From positions 115,801 to 179,800 of the forward strand of contig NZ_JARSBN010000008.1 in NCBI RefSeq assembly GCF_029624125.1: 64,000 nt of DNA, read 5' to 3'. The position numbers were made by a program, and so were the translations under genes. Source of the stretch: Winogradskyella marincola (lineage in GTDB: Bacteria > Bacteroidota > Bacteroidia > Flavobacteriales > Flavobacteriaceae). The notes under the pieces are model-generated. The model saw only the letters and a list, made by a program, of their open reading frames with translations. It was not told the origin of the DNA and ran no database searches. Shown one piece after another: positions 52,877 through 61,214 of this stretch (the first letter of the stretch is position 1; every line of letters starts with the position of its first letter).

Positions 52877-52907
52877 TTGTCTGATTATACGGTAAATTCT
52901 ATATTTG
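52877..52907 (+). promoter_or_regulatory. Promoter of secDF
   Basis: TTG at 52877-52879, 20 nt spacer, TATATTTG at 52900-52907. Both elements and spacing fit the consensus. The ATG is 34 nt downstream. Confidence 0.7.
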
Positions 52908-52941
52908 CGCGTTAAAAAAATTAGACGTAAAACAAAACAAA

Positions 52942-55900
52942 ATGCAAAACAAAGGAATAATTAAACTGTTTGCACTACTATTTGGTTTGGTAAGTATTTA
53001 CCAACTGTCTTTTACATTTAAGGCAAATCAAATTGAAGATGCTGCAAAACAAGCTGCAGTAGCAAAGTATGACGAAACAGTAGATGGTTATCAAGATTTA
53101 AGAGCGCAGGCAGAAGTTCGCTACTTAGATTCTTTAAAAACTGAAAAAGTTCAGGTAAGTGATAACGAGTTCGAATCTATAGAAGTATACAACCTATTAG
53201 GTGTGTCTCAGTACACATATACTGAGGTTGAAAATAATGCCATGAAACTTGGTTTAGACCTTAAAGGTGGTATTAATGCTATCATTCAGATTTCTGTAAA
53301 AGACATCTTAAAAGGGTTAGCAAACAACAGTAAAGATCCTGTATTTAATAAGGCGTTAGCTGATGCAGAAGAGTTACAAAAAGATGCGCAAGAGTCTTAT
53401 CTAGAGTCATTTTTTAGAGCGTTTGACGCTATAAAAGGCGATACTAAATTAGCATCTCCAGATATTTTTGCTAACAGAAACTTAAGAGATGATATTAAAC
53501 CTGAAATGTCTGACAGTGAGGTGAAAACTATCCTTGAGAGAAAAATAGATGAGTCTATTGTTTCTGCTTTTGAGGTATTAAGAAATCGTATTGACGGTTT
53601 TGGTGTATCGTCTCCAAATATTCAACGTTTAGGAAACTCTGGTCGTATCTTAATAGAGTTACCAGGAGCAAGAGATAAAAATCGTGTTGTAGATATTATT
53701 ACTAAAACAGCACAATTACAATTTTGGGATACATACAAAGCAGAAGAGTTATTGCCATATGTATTTCAGGTAAATCAAGCTTTAGTAGAGGCTGCTAAAG
53801 AGACAGAAGGAAATGATAAAGTTGATGAAGTTGCAGAAGTAGAGCAAGATTCAACTTCTAGTACTATTGATGAGTTAACTGGTCAGATAGAAACTGATAC
53901 TACAGATGTAGCAAATGCTAATCCTTTAGGAATTCAGTTTCCAGGTCGTGGTCCTGTAATTGCTAATTTCTTATCTAAAGATAAAGAGAAAGTATTAACA
54001 GCGCTTAATGATCCAAAAAACAGAGCTTTATTACCAACAGAAATGCGTTATGCAAAATTTGTTTGGGGAAAACAAGATAAAGATTCTGAGTTTTCTGCAC
54101 TATACGCAATAAAGAGTAATAGAGATGGTGAGCCAGAATTAAGTGGTGCTGTTATTACAGAAGCAAGACAAGATTATGATGAGCTTAGTAGACCAGCTGT
54201 AAGTATGCAAATGAACCCTAAAGGGGCAAGAGATTGGCAAGAAATTACTAAGAAGGCTAACCAAGAAAATGGTTTTATTGCAATTGTATTAGATGATATA
54301 GTATATTCTGCACCAAGTGTTACAAATCAACCAGAAGGTATCGCAGGAGGTAGATCTCAGATTTCAGGTTCATTTACCCTTAACGAAGCTGTAGATTTAG
54401 CAAACGTATTAAGAGCAGGTAAATTACCAGCTTCTGCAGAGATTGTACAAGCAGATGAAGTAGGACCTTCATTAGGTCAGGAGGCTATTGATAGTGGAAT
54501 GAAGTCTTTCATTATCGCATTAGCATTTGTTTTACTTTGGATGGTATTCTATTACGGAAAAGCTGGTCTAGCAGCAGATATCGCATTATTATTAAACATC
54601 TTATTAATATTTGGTGTATTAGCAAGTTTAGGTGCGGTACTAACGTTACCAGGTATTGCAGGTATTGTATTAACAATTGGTATTTCGGTAGATGCCAACG
54701 TACTTATATTTGAGCGTATTAGAGAAGAACTTGCAAAAGGAAAGTCTCAAAAAGAATCTATTAAAGATGGTTTCTCTAACGCTTTATCATCAATTTTAGA
54801 TGCTAACATCACTACAGGTTTAACGGCATTAATCTTATTTGTATTTGGTACAGGACCAATTAAAGGTTTCGCAACTACGTTAATCATAGGTATTTTAACT
54901 TCATTATTTACTGCAATTTTTATCACTCGTTTATTAATTGACTGGTGGGTAAATAGAGGTGGTACTTTAGATTTCGCAACCGGAATGACTAAAGGTTTAT
55001 TTAAGAATGTAAACATCGACTTCTTAAAGAAGCGTAAAATAGCTTATGTTATTTCTGGCGCATTTATTTTAGCAAGTTTAGGTTCTTTAGTTACTACAGG
55101 ATTAGACCAAGGTATCGATTTTATTGGTGGTAGAACCTATCAGGTACGTTTTGATCAGCCTGTGAGTACAGAAGAAATTACAAGCATATTAAATGATCCA
55201 AATGTATTTGGAAGTGCTGAGGTAAAGACAATAGGTTCTGCTAATGAATTAAAAATTTCTACAAAATATAGAGTAGAGGATAATTCAGTTGAAGCAGATA
55301 CAGAAATTCAAACCAGATTGTTTGAAGCTCTTAAGCCTTATTTACCAAAAGGTATGACTTACTCAGAGTTTGATAATGGTTCTGGTGAGGCTAAGATTGG
55401 TAAAATGCTTTCTAGTAAAGTGAGTCCAACAATCGCAGATGATATTAAAAAGTCTTCATTCTGGGCTGTATTAGGATCTTTAGTAGTAGTATTCCTTTAC
55501 ATCTTGTTTAGATTTAAGAGATGGCAATTCTCACTTGGTGCAGTTGCGGCTGTATTCCATGATGTATTAATTGTATTAGGTATATTCTCTTTAACATGGA
55601 AGTTTATGCCGTTTAGTATGGAAATAGATCAGGCGTTTATTGCGGCTATTCTAACGGTAATTGGTTACTCGTTAAATGATACTGTGGTAGTGTTTGATAG
55701 AATTAGAGAATTCTTAAATGAGCATACAGCTTGGGATTTCGGAAAAACTATTAACGCATCACTAAACAGTACGTTAAGTAGAACTTTAAATACTTCTGTA
55801 ACAACTTTAGTGGTGTTATTAGCAATGTTTATTTTTGGTGCAGATTCTCTTAGAGGATTGTTATTTGCATTAATTGTTGGTGTAGTAGTAGGTACATATT

Positions 55901-56001
55901 CTTCTATGTTTATCGCAACACCATTAATGTACGATACAGCTAAAAAAGGAGACGCTGCAGAGTCATTAAAGAAAAAAGTAAAAGAAGAAGACGAAGAATA
56001 A
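52942..56001 (+). CDS. secDF: Protein translocase subunits SecD and SecF fused
   Basis: 1019 residues, one chain carrying both SecD (about 1-670) and SecF (about 690-1019). It uses the proton gradient to assist Sec export. SecD motifs: GLDLKGGINAIIQ after TM1, RNRIDGFGVSSPNIQRLG, the P1 domain, and the TM cluster with GIVLTIGISVDANVLIFERIREEL. SecF: GIDFIGGRTYQVRF, then VIGYSLNDTVVVFDRIREFL and LNTSVTTLVVLLAMF. A low-complexity insert with TSSTIDELTGQIETDTTD lies in the periplasmic region. Fused SecDF is usual in Bacteroidota. Confidence 0.97.
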   Translation: MQNKGIIKLFALLFGLVSIYQLSFTFKANQIEDAAKQAAVAKYDETVDGYQDLRAQAEVRYLDSLKTEKVQVSDNEFESIEVYNLLGVSQYTYTEVENNAMKLGLDLKGGINAIIQISVKDILKGLANNSKDPVFNKALADAEELQKDAQESYLESFFRAFDAIKGDTKLASPDIFANRNLRDDIKPEMSDSEVKTILERKIDESIVSAFEVLRNRIDGFGVSSPNIQRLGNSGRILIELPGARDKNRVVDIITKTAQLQFWDTYKAEELLPYVFQVNQALVEAAKETEGNDKVDEVAEVEQDSTSSTIDELTGQIETDTTDVANANPLGIQFPGRGPVIANFLSKDKEKVLTALNDPKNRALLPTEMRYAKFVWGKQDKDSEFSALYAIKSNRDGEPELSGAVITEARQDYDELSRPAVSMQMNPKGARDWQEITKKANQENGFIAIVLDDIVYSAPSVTNQPEGIAGGRSQISGSFTLNEAVDLANVLRAGKLPASAEIVQADEVGPSLGQEAIDSGMKSFIIALAFVLLWMVFYYGKAGLAADIALLLNILLIFGVLASLGAVLTLPGIAGIVLTIGISVDANVLIFERIREELAKGKSQKESIKDGFSNALSSILDANITTGLTALILFVFGTGPIKGFATTLIIGILTSLFTAIFITRLLIDWWVNRGGTLDFATGMTKGLFKNVNIDFLKKRKIAYVISGAFILASLGSLVTTGLDQGIDFIGGRTYQVRFDQPVSTEEITSILNDPNVFGSAEVKTIGSANELKISTKYRVEDNSVEADTEIQTRLFEALKPYLPKGMTYSEFDNGSGEAKIGKMLSSKVSPTIADDIKKSSFWAVLGSLVVVFLYILFRFKRWQFSLGAVAAVFHDVLIVLGIFSLTWKFMPFSMEIDQAFIAAILTVIGYSLNDTVVVFDRIREFLNEHTAWDFGKTINASLNSTLSRTLNTSVTTLVVLLAMFIFGADSLRGLLFALIVGVVVGTYSSMFIATPLMYDTAKKGDAAESLKKKVKEEDEE

Positions 56002-56022
56002 ACTTTGACTTCATGTAAATAA

Positions 56023-56055
56023 AAAAAAAGCCTTTCTGAAAAGAAAGGCTTTTTT
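56023..56055. terminator. Terminator after secDF, probably bidirectional
   Basis: AAAAAAGCCTTTCT pairs with AGAAAGGCTTTTTT around GAAA, flanked by an A run and T runs, between converging genes. Confidence 0.9.
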
Positions 56056-56073
56056 ATTTTTTAACTTAACGCT

Positions 56074-56499
56074 TTAGTCTATTTTATTTAGAGTAATTGC
56101 GTCGCTTTCAAAATTAGTTGGTCGTGGTGTACCGTCAAAACCAACTGCTAAAACCATTTGAGATTCAGAATTCATTTTAAAGATACCTTCCAAGGTGCCT
56201 AAGGTTTCGTCATCTTTCAGCTGTTTAATAATAAAATCAATATGATAGTAATTTTCTTTTTTTTCGACTTCATAGTGCATAGAGGCTTCATTACCACGCA
56301 TTGTAAATGATTTGCCACCTAGTATTTGTCCCTCAAATTCAAATAAAGCATAGCCATCTTTAGTAAGTGTTAGGTAGCCAATATCACCTTTATCTTCTCC
56401 TTTCCATTTACCAACATAAGAAGGTGAATCTTTAAGCGAGAAAGAGCAAAATAAAACTAAGGATACAATTAAAATTGAAAGATTTTTTAATGATTTCAT
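56074..56499 (-). CDS. Exported lipocalin-like hypothetical protein
   Basis: 141 residues from the ATG at 56499 (MKSLKNLSILIVSLVLFCSFSL), which gives a normal signal peptide; a longer open frame to 56538 looks non-coding. The mature part starts YVGKWKGEDKGDIGYLTLTKDGYALFEFEG, the 'GxWxG...L.L..DG' pattern of small lipocalin-like domains, and continues with further beta strands. No enzyme motif; function unknown. Confidence 0.65.
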   Translation of the reverse strand: MKSLKNLSILIVSLVLFCSFSLKDSPSYVGKWKGEDKGDIGYLTLTKDGYALFEFEGQILGGKSFTMRGNEASMHYEVEKKENYYHIDFIIKQLKDDETLGTLEGIFKMNSESQMVLAVGFDGTPRPTNFESDAITLNKID

Positions 56500-56568
56500 G
56501 TAGATAGGAATTAAAATTATTCCTACAATATATATCATTTTTAAATTAAATGCCTAAAAAGGAATTAA

Positions 56569-57063
56569 TTAGTCTTTTATAAACTCTATTTTGTCACCAT
56601 TTTTTAGTTGCCATTCATCGGAAAGACCTGCGTTAATTTCTAAAACATACTTAGCAGGTGCTTCAGAAGGTAGTGAGGTTTCATCAAATGGTTTAGCATT
56701 TTTTTGAAAGCTAACAATTTGTAGTTTTTCATCTATATAAATGATGTCTAAAGGTATTTTAGTATTCTTCATATAGAAACTTCTCATTTGCACATTTGGA
56801 AATATAAACAGCATACCTTGGTTAGTGCCAAGTTGTGTTCTATACATTAACCCTGTTTGTGTTTCGTACTCGTCTTGGGCAAACTCTATATCTAAAGTTT
56901 TTATTATGGAGTCTGAGTCTGATTCTTTGAGGTGCAAAACCCCTTCTTTTTTAAAACTAACTTCTACTTTATCATTAGAAGTGTTTAGTTTTTCATCTTT
57001 ACAGTTAAAAAACAAAAGCAAAAAAAAGATAACAAAGATTCTAATGAAATGAGTTGTACGCAT
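56569..57063 (-). CDS. DUF192 lipoprotein
   Basis: 164 residues. Lipobox LLFFNC (C21). DUF192 domain about 50-160: IEFAQDEYETQTGLMYRTQLGTNQGMLFIFP, MRSFYMKNTKIPLDIIYIDEKLQIVSF and YVLEINAGLSDEWQLKNGDKIEF. Function unknown. The gene begins 3 nt after lgt, so the modification enzyme for lipoproteins and this lipoprotein are probably expressed together. Confidence 0.88.
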   Translation of the reverse strand: MRTTHFIRIFVIFFLLLFFNCKDEKLNTSNDKVEVSFKKEGVLHLKESDSDSIIKTLDIEFAQDEYETQTGLMYRTQLGTNQGMLFIFPNVQMRSFYMKNTKIPLDIIYIDEKLQIVSFQKNAKPFDETSLPSEAPAKYVLEINAGLSDEWQLKNGDKIEFIKD

Positions 57064-57066
57064 ATA

Positions 57067-57903
57067 CTAAGCAACCGTCTTTTTTGGCTTGTAGACAAAC
57101 ATAAAGTAAAGGCCTATAAGTATAAAAGGGATACTTAATAGCTGACCGTTGTTAAGTATGTTACCAAAGAAAGCAGCCAGATCTTCGTCTCCTTGAGGCT
57201 CTTTTACAAACTCTACACAGAATCTAATTGTCCATAGGAAGACTAAAAACAGACCAAATAAAAATCCTTCTTGTTTAGATTTATTGGTTTTCCAGTAGAC
57301 ATAAAGTAAGATGAAAAACACAAAAATATAACAGAATGCTTCGTATAATTGAGCAGGATGTCTAGGGTTTGTTTCGCTAAGCTGTCTAAATACTACACCA
57401 AAATCACTGTTGGTGTATTTGCCAATAATTTCAGAATTAATAAAATTTCCAATTCTTACAAATACAGCACCAAGAGCTGTAGCGATTACCACACGATCCA
57501 AAATCCAAAGAATAGATTTTTTTAAGACTTTTTTGTTAAATAGGTACATAGATATAATCATACCTATAGCTGCACCATGACTAGCTAGACCTTGAAAACC
57601 TGTAAACTCAAAACCACCTTTGAATTTAAAAGGTAAAAAGATGCTAAAGAAATCTTCGCTTATTAATTCGGATTGGTAAAAGATAACATGGCCCAATCTA
57701 GCACCAATCATTATACCTAAAACAGAATAAATAAATAACGAATCTAGAGATTCGTTTGATTGATTTTCGTTTTTCCAAATCTTCTTGGTAATATGGAATC
57801 CTAGTATAAAGGCAATAATCCACATTACACTATAAAAATGAAGTTCAAAAAAACCTAAATCTAATGATTTAATAGGATCCCAATATATTTTTAGTGCATG
57901 CAT
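57067..57903 (-). CDS. lgt: Prolipoprotein diacylglyceryl transferase
   Basis: 278 residues, inner-membrane enzyme transferring diacylglycerol from phosphatidylglycerol to the lipobox cysteine. Seven TMs. Motifs: Y in LHFYSVMWIIAF, GARLGHVIFYQ, the signature GLASHGAAIG and RIGNFINSEIIGKYT, and HPAQLYEAFCY. Its many likely clients in this window (M14 peptidase, acidic lipoproteins, budA-like, DUF192) show that the pathway is well used. Confidence 0.96.
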   Translation of the reverse strand: MHALKIYWDPIKSLDLGFFELHFYSVMWIIAFILGFHITKKIWKNENQSNESLDSLFIYSVLGIMIGARLGHVIFYQSELISEDFFSIFLPFKFKGGFEFTGFQGLASHGAAIGMIISMYLFNKKVLKKSILWILDRVVIATALGAVFVRIGNFINSEIIGKYTNSDFGVVFRQLSETNPRHPAQLYEAFCYIFVFFILLYVYWKTNKSKQEGFLFGLFLVFLWTIRFCVEFVKEPQGDEDLAAFFGNILNNGQLLSIPFILIGLYFMFVYKPKKTVA

Positions 57904-57968
57904 GTAAGTAATCTTTTCGTTGTAAATATACTATTTTGTTAGGGAGTGAAAATAGGATTAACGTAATA

Positions 57969-58016
57969 TTAATCTTCTTTTGGTGGCACAGGATCAAAAC
58001 CTTTTCCTCTTCAAGG
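57969..58016 (-). pseudogene. Decayed duplicate of the yidD 3' end
   Basis: Read on the minus strand this stretch gives P-stop-R-GKGFDPVPPKED-stop, which lines up codon by codon with the C-terminus of the intact yidD nearby ([16 protein letters not shown]): the Trp codon is now TGA and the next Gly is Arg. The frame is otherwise kept to its own TAA. Upstream the match fades after a one-base deletion. It is best explained as a leftover of an older yidD 3' end or a partial duplication. Confidence 0.7.
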
Positions 58017-58026
58017 CGACAGAGTG

Positions 58027-58056
58027 TTAAGAAAATGTACAGTGTACATTTTTAAC
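58027..58056. repeat. Hairpin beside the yidD remnant
   Basis: AAAATGTAC and GTACATTTT form a 9-bp stem with a 3-nt loop, extended by GTTAA/TTAAC. It sits between the intact yidD and the remnant; it may mark the junction of a rearrangement or act as a terminator. Confidence 0.5.
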
Positions 58057-58087
58057 GAATGTGTGAGCTGGAGAGAGGGCAAAATTT

Positions 58088-58324
58088 TTAGTTGTCATCT
58101 TTCTTTGGTACTGGGTCATATCCTTTTCCGCCCCAAGGATGACAACTAAAAATCCGCTTTAATGCTAGTTTACCACCTTTAAACAGTCCATGAACTTCCA
58201 AAGCTTCTTTAGCGTAATGAGAACATGTTGGTTGATACCTGCAAGTAGCAGGTGTTAGAGGAGAAATAAAAGTTTGATAGATTTTAATCAATAATAGAAA
58301 GGGATATGCTAAAAATTTCTTCAC
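58088..58324 (-). CDS. yidD: Membrane protein insertion efficiency factor YidD
   Basis: 78 residues. Assists YidC-dependent membrane insertion. The three conserved cysteines appear in [18 protein letters not shown] and [17 protein letters not shown]; the N-terminal amphipathic helix ([21 protein letters not shown]) is normal. It starts 2 nt after the cysS stop, and a degraded copy of its own 3' end lies about 70 nt downstream. Confidence 0.95.
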   Translation of the reverse strand: MKKFLAYPFLLLIKIYQTFISPLTPATCRYQPTCSHYAKEALEVHGLFKGGKLALKRIFSCHPWGGKGYDPVPKKDDN

Positions 58325-58326
58325 GA

Positions 58327-59808
58327 TTAATTAGTCGTAAATGTAGTGCCTTCTCTACTATCCTTAAGTTGAATACCAGCCTCGGCTAATTCATCTCTAA
58401 TTTTATCAGACAAAGCAAAATCTTTGTTTTTACGAGCTTCGTTTCTCATTTCTATTAAGATTTCAACAGCACCTGTTAATTTATCTGCACTAGAGTCTTC
58501 TTTAGTGTCATTAACTAAACCAAGTACATCAAAACTAAAGTCTTTTATTGTTGTTCTTAACAAATCTAAATCTTTAATAGTAAGCGAAGCCTTGTTATCT
58601 TTAATCTGATTAATAAGTTTTGCGCCTTCAAAAAGATGCGCAATTAATATAGGTGAATTAAAGTCGTCATTCATGGCGTCATAGCACTTTTCACGCCATT
58701 CGGTAACATTAAAAGTAGATGTGTCTCCAGCTTTTAAGGCATCCATTGTGTTAATGGCTTCCATAAGTCTGTTGTAGCCTTTTTCACTTGCTTTTAGGCC
58801 TTCATCTGTTAAGTCTAAAACACTTCTGTATGATGATTGTGCATTAAAAAATCGAATAACGCTAGGCGCATAAGCTTTACTGAAAAATGGATTGTTTCCA
58901 GAAAGTAACTCGTGAGGATTAACAGTGTTTCCTGTTGTCTTAGACATTCGCTGTCCGTTGAGTTGTAGCATATTGGCATGCATCCAGTAGTTTACTGGCG
59001 ATTCTCCTGTTACAGCTTCACATTGTGCAATCTCACACTCGTGATGTGGAAATTTTAAATCCATACCTCCTCCGTGAATATCAAATCTGTTTCCAAGGTA
59101 TTTGGTACTCATGGCAGTACACTCTAGGTGCCAACCCGGAAAACCATCTCCCCAAGGAGAAGGCCAGCGCATGATGTGTTGAGCTTCTGCGCGTTTCCAT
59201 AGAGCAAAATCTTGAGGATTTTTTTTGTCAGATTGTCCGTCTAAGGCTCTTGTGTTGTGTATAAGGTCTTCGAGTTTACGCTTACTTAATTTACCGTATT
59301 CTTTAACGGAATTAAATTTGTGAACATCAAAATACACAGAACCGTTAACTTCGTATGCAAAACCATTGTCTATAATTGTTTTAACAAGTTCTATTTGCTC
59401 AATTATATGGCCTGTTGCTGTAGGTTCTATACTTGGTGGTAAAAAATTAAAGGTATTTAACACTTCATGAAAGTCTACAGTGTAGCGCTGTACAACTTCC
59501 ATGGGTTCTATCTGTTCTAACCTTGCTTTTTTTGTGATTTTGTCTTCGCCGACATCAGCATCATTTTCTAAATGCCCAGCATCAGTTATATTCCTTACAT
59601 ACCTTACTTTGTAGCCTATATGTTTAAGATATCTAAAAATAACATCAAAAGACATAAAGGTTCTTACATTACCCAAGTGTACATTGCTGTATACTGTAGG
59701 TCCGCATACATACATACCAACATAACCATCGGTTATAGGTTTAAAAACTTCTTTTTCACCAGATAGTGAGTTGTATATTTTTATAGTTTGGGTATCGTAT
59801 AACGGCAT
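58327..59808 (-). CDS. cysS: Cysteinyl-tRNA synthetase
   Basis: 493 residues, class I synthetase. Zinc/substrate cysteines in [17 protein letters not shown] and [12 protein letters not shown] motif HLGNVRT; KMSKS motif RMSKTTGN. The C-terminal anticodon domain ends with [33 protein letters not shown], as expected. A full promoter lies just upstream, separate from folE. Confidence 0.97.
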   Translation of the reverse strand: MPLYDTQTIKIYNSLSGEKEVFKPITDGYVGMYVCGPTVYSNVHLGNVRTFMSFDVIFRYLKHIGYKVRYVRNITDAGHLENDADVGEDKITKKARLEQIEPMEVVQRYTVDFHEVLNTFNFLPPSIEPTATGHIIEQIELVKTIIDNGFAYEVNGSVYFDVHKFNSVKEYGKLSKRKLEDLIHNTRALDGQSDKKNPQDFALWKRAEAQHIMRWPSPWGDGFPGWHLECTAMSTKYLGNRFDIHGGGMDLKFPHHECEIAQCEAVTGESPVNYWMHANMLQLNGQRMSKTTGNTVNPHELLSGNNPFFSKAYAPSVIRFFNAQSSYRSVLDLTDEGLKASEKGYNRLMEAINTMDALKAGDTSTFNVTEWREKCYDAMNDDFNSPILIAHLFEGAKLINQIKDNKASLTIKDLDLLRTTIKDFSFDVLGLVNDTKEDSSADKLTGAVEILIEMRNEARKNKDFALSDKIRDELAEAGIQLKDSREGTTFTTN

Positions 59809-59834
59809 GCTGTAAAATTCAAAAATTGTTTAAA

Positions 59835-59865
59835 CAAAACTAAATAACAATGTAAGACTATACAA
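59835..59865 (-). promoter_or_regulatory. Promoter of cysS
   Basis: On the minus strand: TTG (59865-59863), 20 nt spacer, TAGTTTTG (59842-59835), 26 nt before the ATG. The -33 element overlaps the folE stop codon region. Confidence 0.65.
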
Positions 59866-59866
59866 A

Positions 59867-60544
59867 CTAAAACTGCGTGTCTAACTGAATGTAATCAAGG
59901 AATTCTCTTCGTGTTTCTTTTTCTTTAAACTTTCCGCCAAATTCAGATGTAACAGTACTACTTTCTATGTCTCTTATTCCGCGTGAGTTTACACAAAGAT
60001 GTTTGGCATCAATAACACAGGCAACATCGTCGGTTCCTAATACTTGTTGTAATTCTTTTACAATTTGTATGGTAAGGCGTTCTTGTACTTGTGGACGTTT
60101 GGCATAGTAATCTACAATTCTATTCATTTTAGAAAGGCCAACAACTGTACCGTTAGAGATGTATGCAACATGGGCTCTACCTACTATAGGAAGTAAATGG
60201 TGCTCGCAGGTAGAATAAACAGTAATGTTTTTTTCTACAAGCATTTCTCCATATTTGTATTTGTTGTCAAAGGTTGAAGCACTTGGTTTTTTACTAGGAT
60301 CTAATCCTCCAAAAATTTCATTTACAAACATTTTTGCAACACGGTTTGGTGTGCCTTGCAAACTGTCATCGGTAAGATCTAGGCCAAGGGTTTCTAAGAT
60401 GTGTTTTACATCGGCTTTGATGCTTTCAATTTTTTCTTCTTTAGACATCTCAAAAGCGTCTTCTCTCATAGGTGTATCGCTTGAAGAACCAATGTGATTA
60501 TCTCCTAAAGCATCTATATCATTAAAATCGTTATCGATTTTCAT
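59867..60544 (-). CDS. folE: GTP cyclohydrolase I
   Basis: 225 residues. Converts GTP to dihydroneopterin triphosphate for folate and other pterins. Zinc site CEHHLLP and the second cysteine in CVNSRGI; GRAHVAYI, LSKMNRIVDYYAKRPQVQERLT and the GLDLTDDSLQGTPNRVAKM segments match the family. The first ~45 residues (Asp/Asn rich) are a variable extension. I choose the ATG at 60544; a TTG seven codons upstream is possible but unlikely. Confidence 0.96.
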   Translation of the reverse strand: MKIDNDFNDIDALGDNHIGSSSDTPMREDAFEMSKEEKIESIKADVKHILETLGLDLTDDSLQGTPNRVAKMFVNEIFGGLDPSKKPSASTFDNKYKYGEMLVEKNITVYSTCEHHLLPIVGRAHVAYISNGTVVGLSKMNRIVDYYAKRPQVQERLTIQIVKELQQVLGTDDVACVIDAKHLCVNSRGIRDIESSTVTSEFGGKFKEKETRREFLDYIQLDTQF

Positions 60545-60583
60545 AGTTAAATAATTATTAATCAATCTTTAAAAAGGAAGTTG

Positions 60584-60591
60584 CAAAGATA
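60584..60591 (-). promoter_or_regulatory. -7 element of folE
   Basis: TATCTTTG on the minus strand, 39 nt before the folE start codon. No TTG found at 17-23 nt. Confidence 0.5.
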
Positions 60592-60668
60592 CGTAATAAA
60601 AATAGTATGATAAGGTAGGAGTTTTACAATTATACCTGTTATATACTTAAAACCGTTAAAATGTTAAT

Positions 60669-60680
60669 ATCGTTAACGAT
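60669..60680. promoter_or_regulatory. 12-bp palindrome in the folE/adhesin spacer
   Basis: ATCGTTAACGAT, a perfect palindrome, followed by a second TTAACGAT half. It lies between divergent genes and could be an operator for either one. Confidence 0.3.
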
Positions 60681-60739
60681 TTAACGATTGTATTTATAAA
60701 ATTTTCTTAATTTTCCAAACTTTAAAATAAGGTTAAGCT

Positions 60740-61201
60740 ATGAATAAATTTCTTACAATTTTCATTTTGATTCTCTTGCCGATATGTTCTCATGGGCAGG
60801 AAAAAAATAGTAAAATTCCACTAAAAGTTATCGAGTTTAAAGATAACGTAGATTTACCACTAACAGCAAAAGAACGACTTCAGATAGATGAAGTATATGG
60901 TGAGTATGCAGATAAATATGTGTATAGTGATGCTTTTCGTTTAAAGAGTGTTAAGGACATATTAAGAAATAGAGTGGTAATAAAATACATCACTAAAGAG
61001 AGTGATAAAAAAGACTGTTTAAAACTATCCGAGATTCCTCTATTAAATAGTTTTGTTTCAGATTTAGAAAGAGATAAAATATTCGATCCCAAGAATTTTA
61101 ATCCTTTAAAATACAATTTTGCATTTCATTCTAAAGGGTCTTCTTTATATCAAGTAGATAATACCAATTATTTCATATTCATTAAACCTCAATATCATTA
61201 A
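60740..61201 (+). CDS. Small exported hypothetical protein
   Basis: 153 residues. Signal peptide about 1-20 (MNKFLTIFILILLPICSHGQ). The mature part is basic and alpha/beta, with SEIPLLNSFVSDLERDKIFDPKNFNPLKYNFAFHSKG and a C-terminal YFIFIKPQYH. No family recognised. It lies 13 nt before the large adhesin gene and probably shares its transcript, so a role in adhesin export, assembly or surface function is possible but not shown. Confidence 0.65.
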   Translation: MNKFLTIFILILLPICSHGQEKNSKIPLKVIEFKDNVDLPLTAKERLQIDEVYGEYADKYVYSDAFRLKSVKDILRNRVVIKYITKESDKKDCLKLSEIPLLNSFVSDLERDKIFDPKNFNPLKYNFAFHSKGSSLYQVDNTNYFIFIKPQYH

Positions 61202-61214
61202 AAAAATTACACAA

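Noticed and set aside
57904..58087. Insertion sequence remnant between lgt and yidD
   Set aside because: The hairpin there is short and unpaired with any second terminal repeat, and no transposase fragment is present; the yidD-tail homology explains part of the region better.
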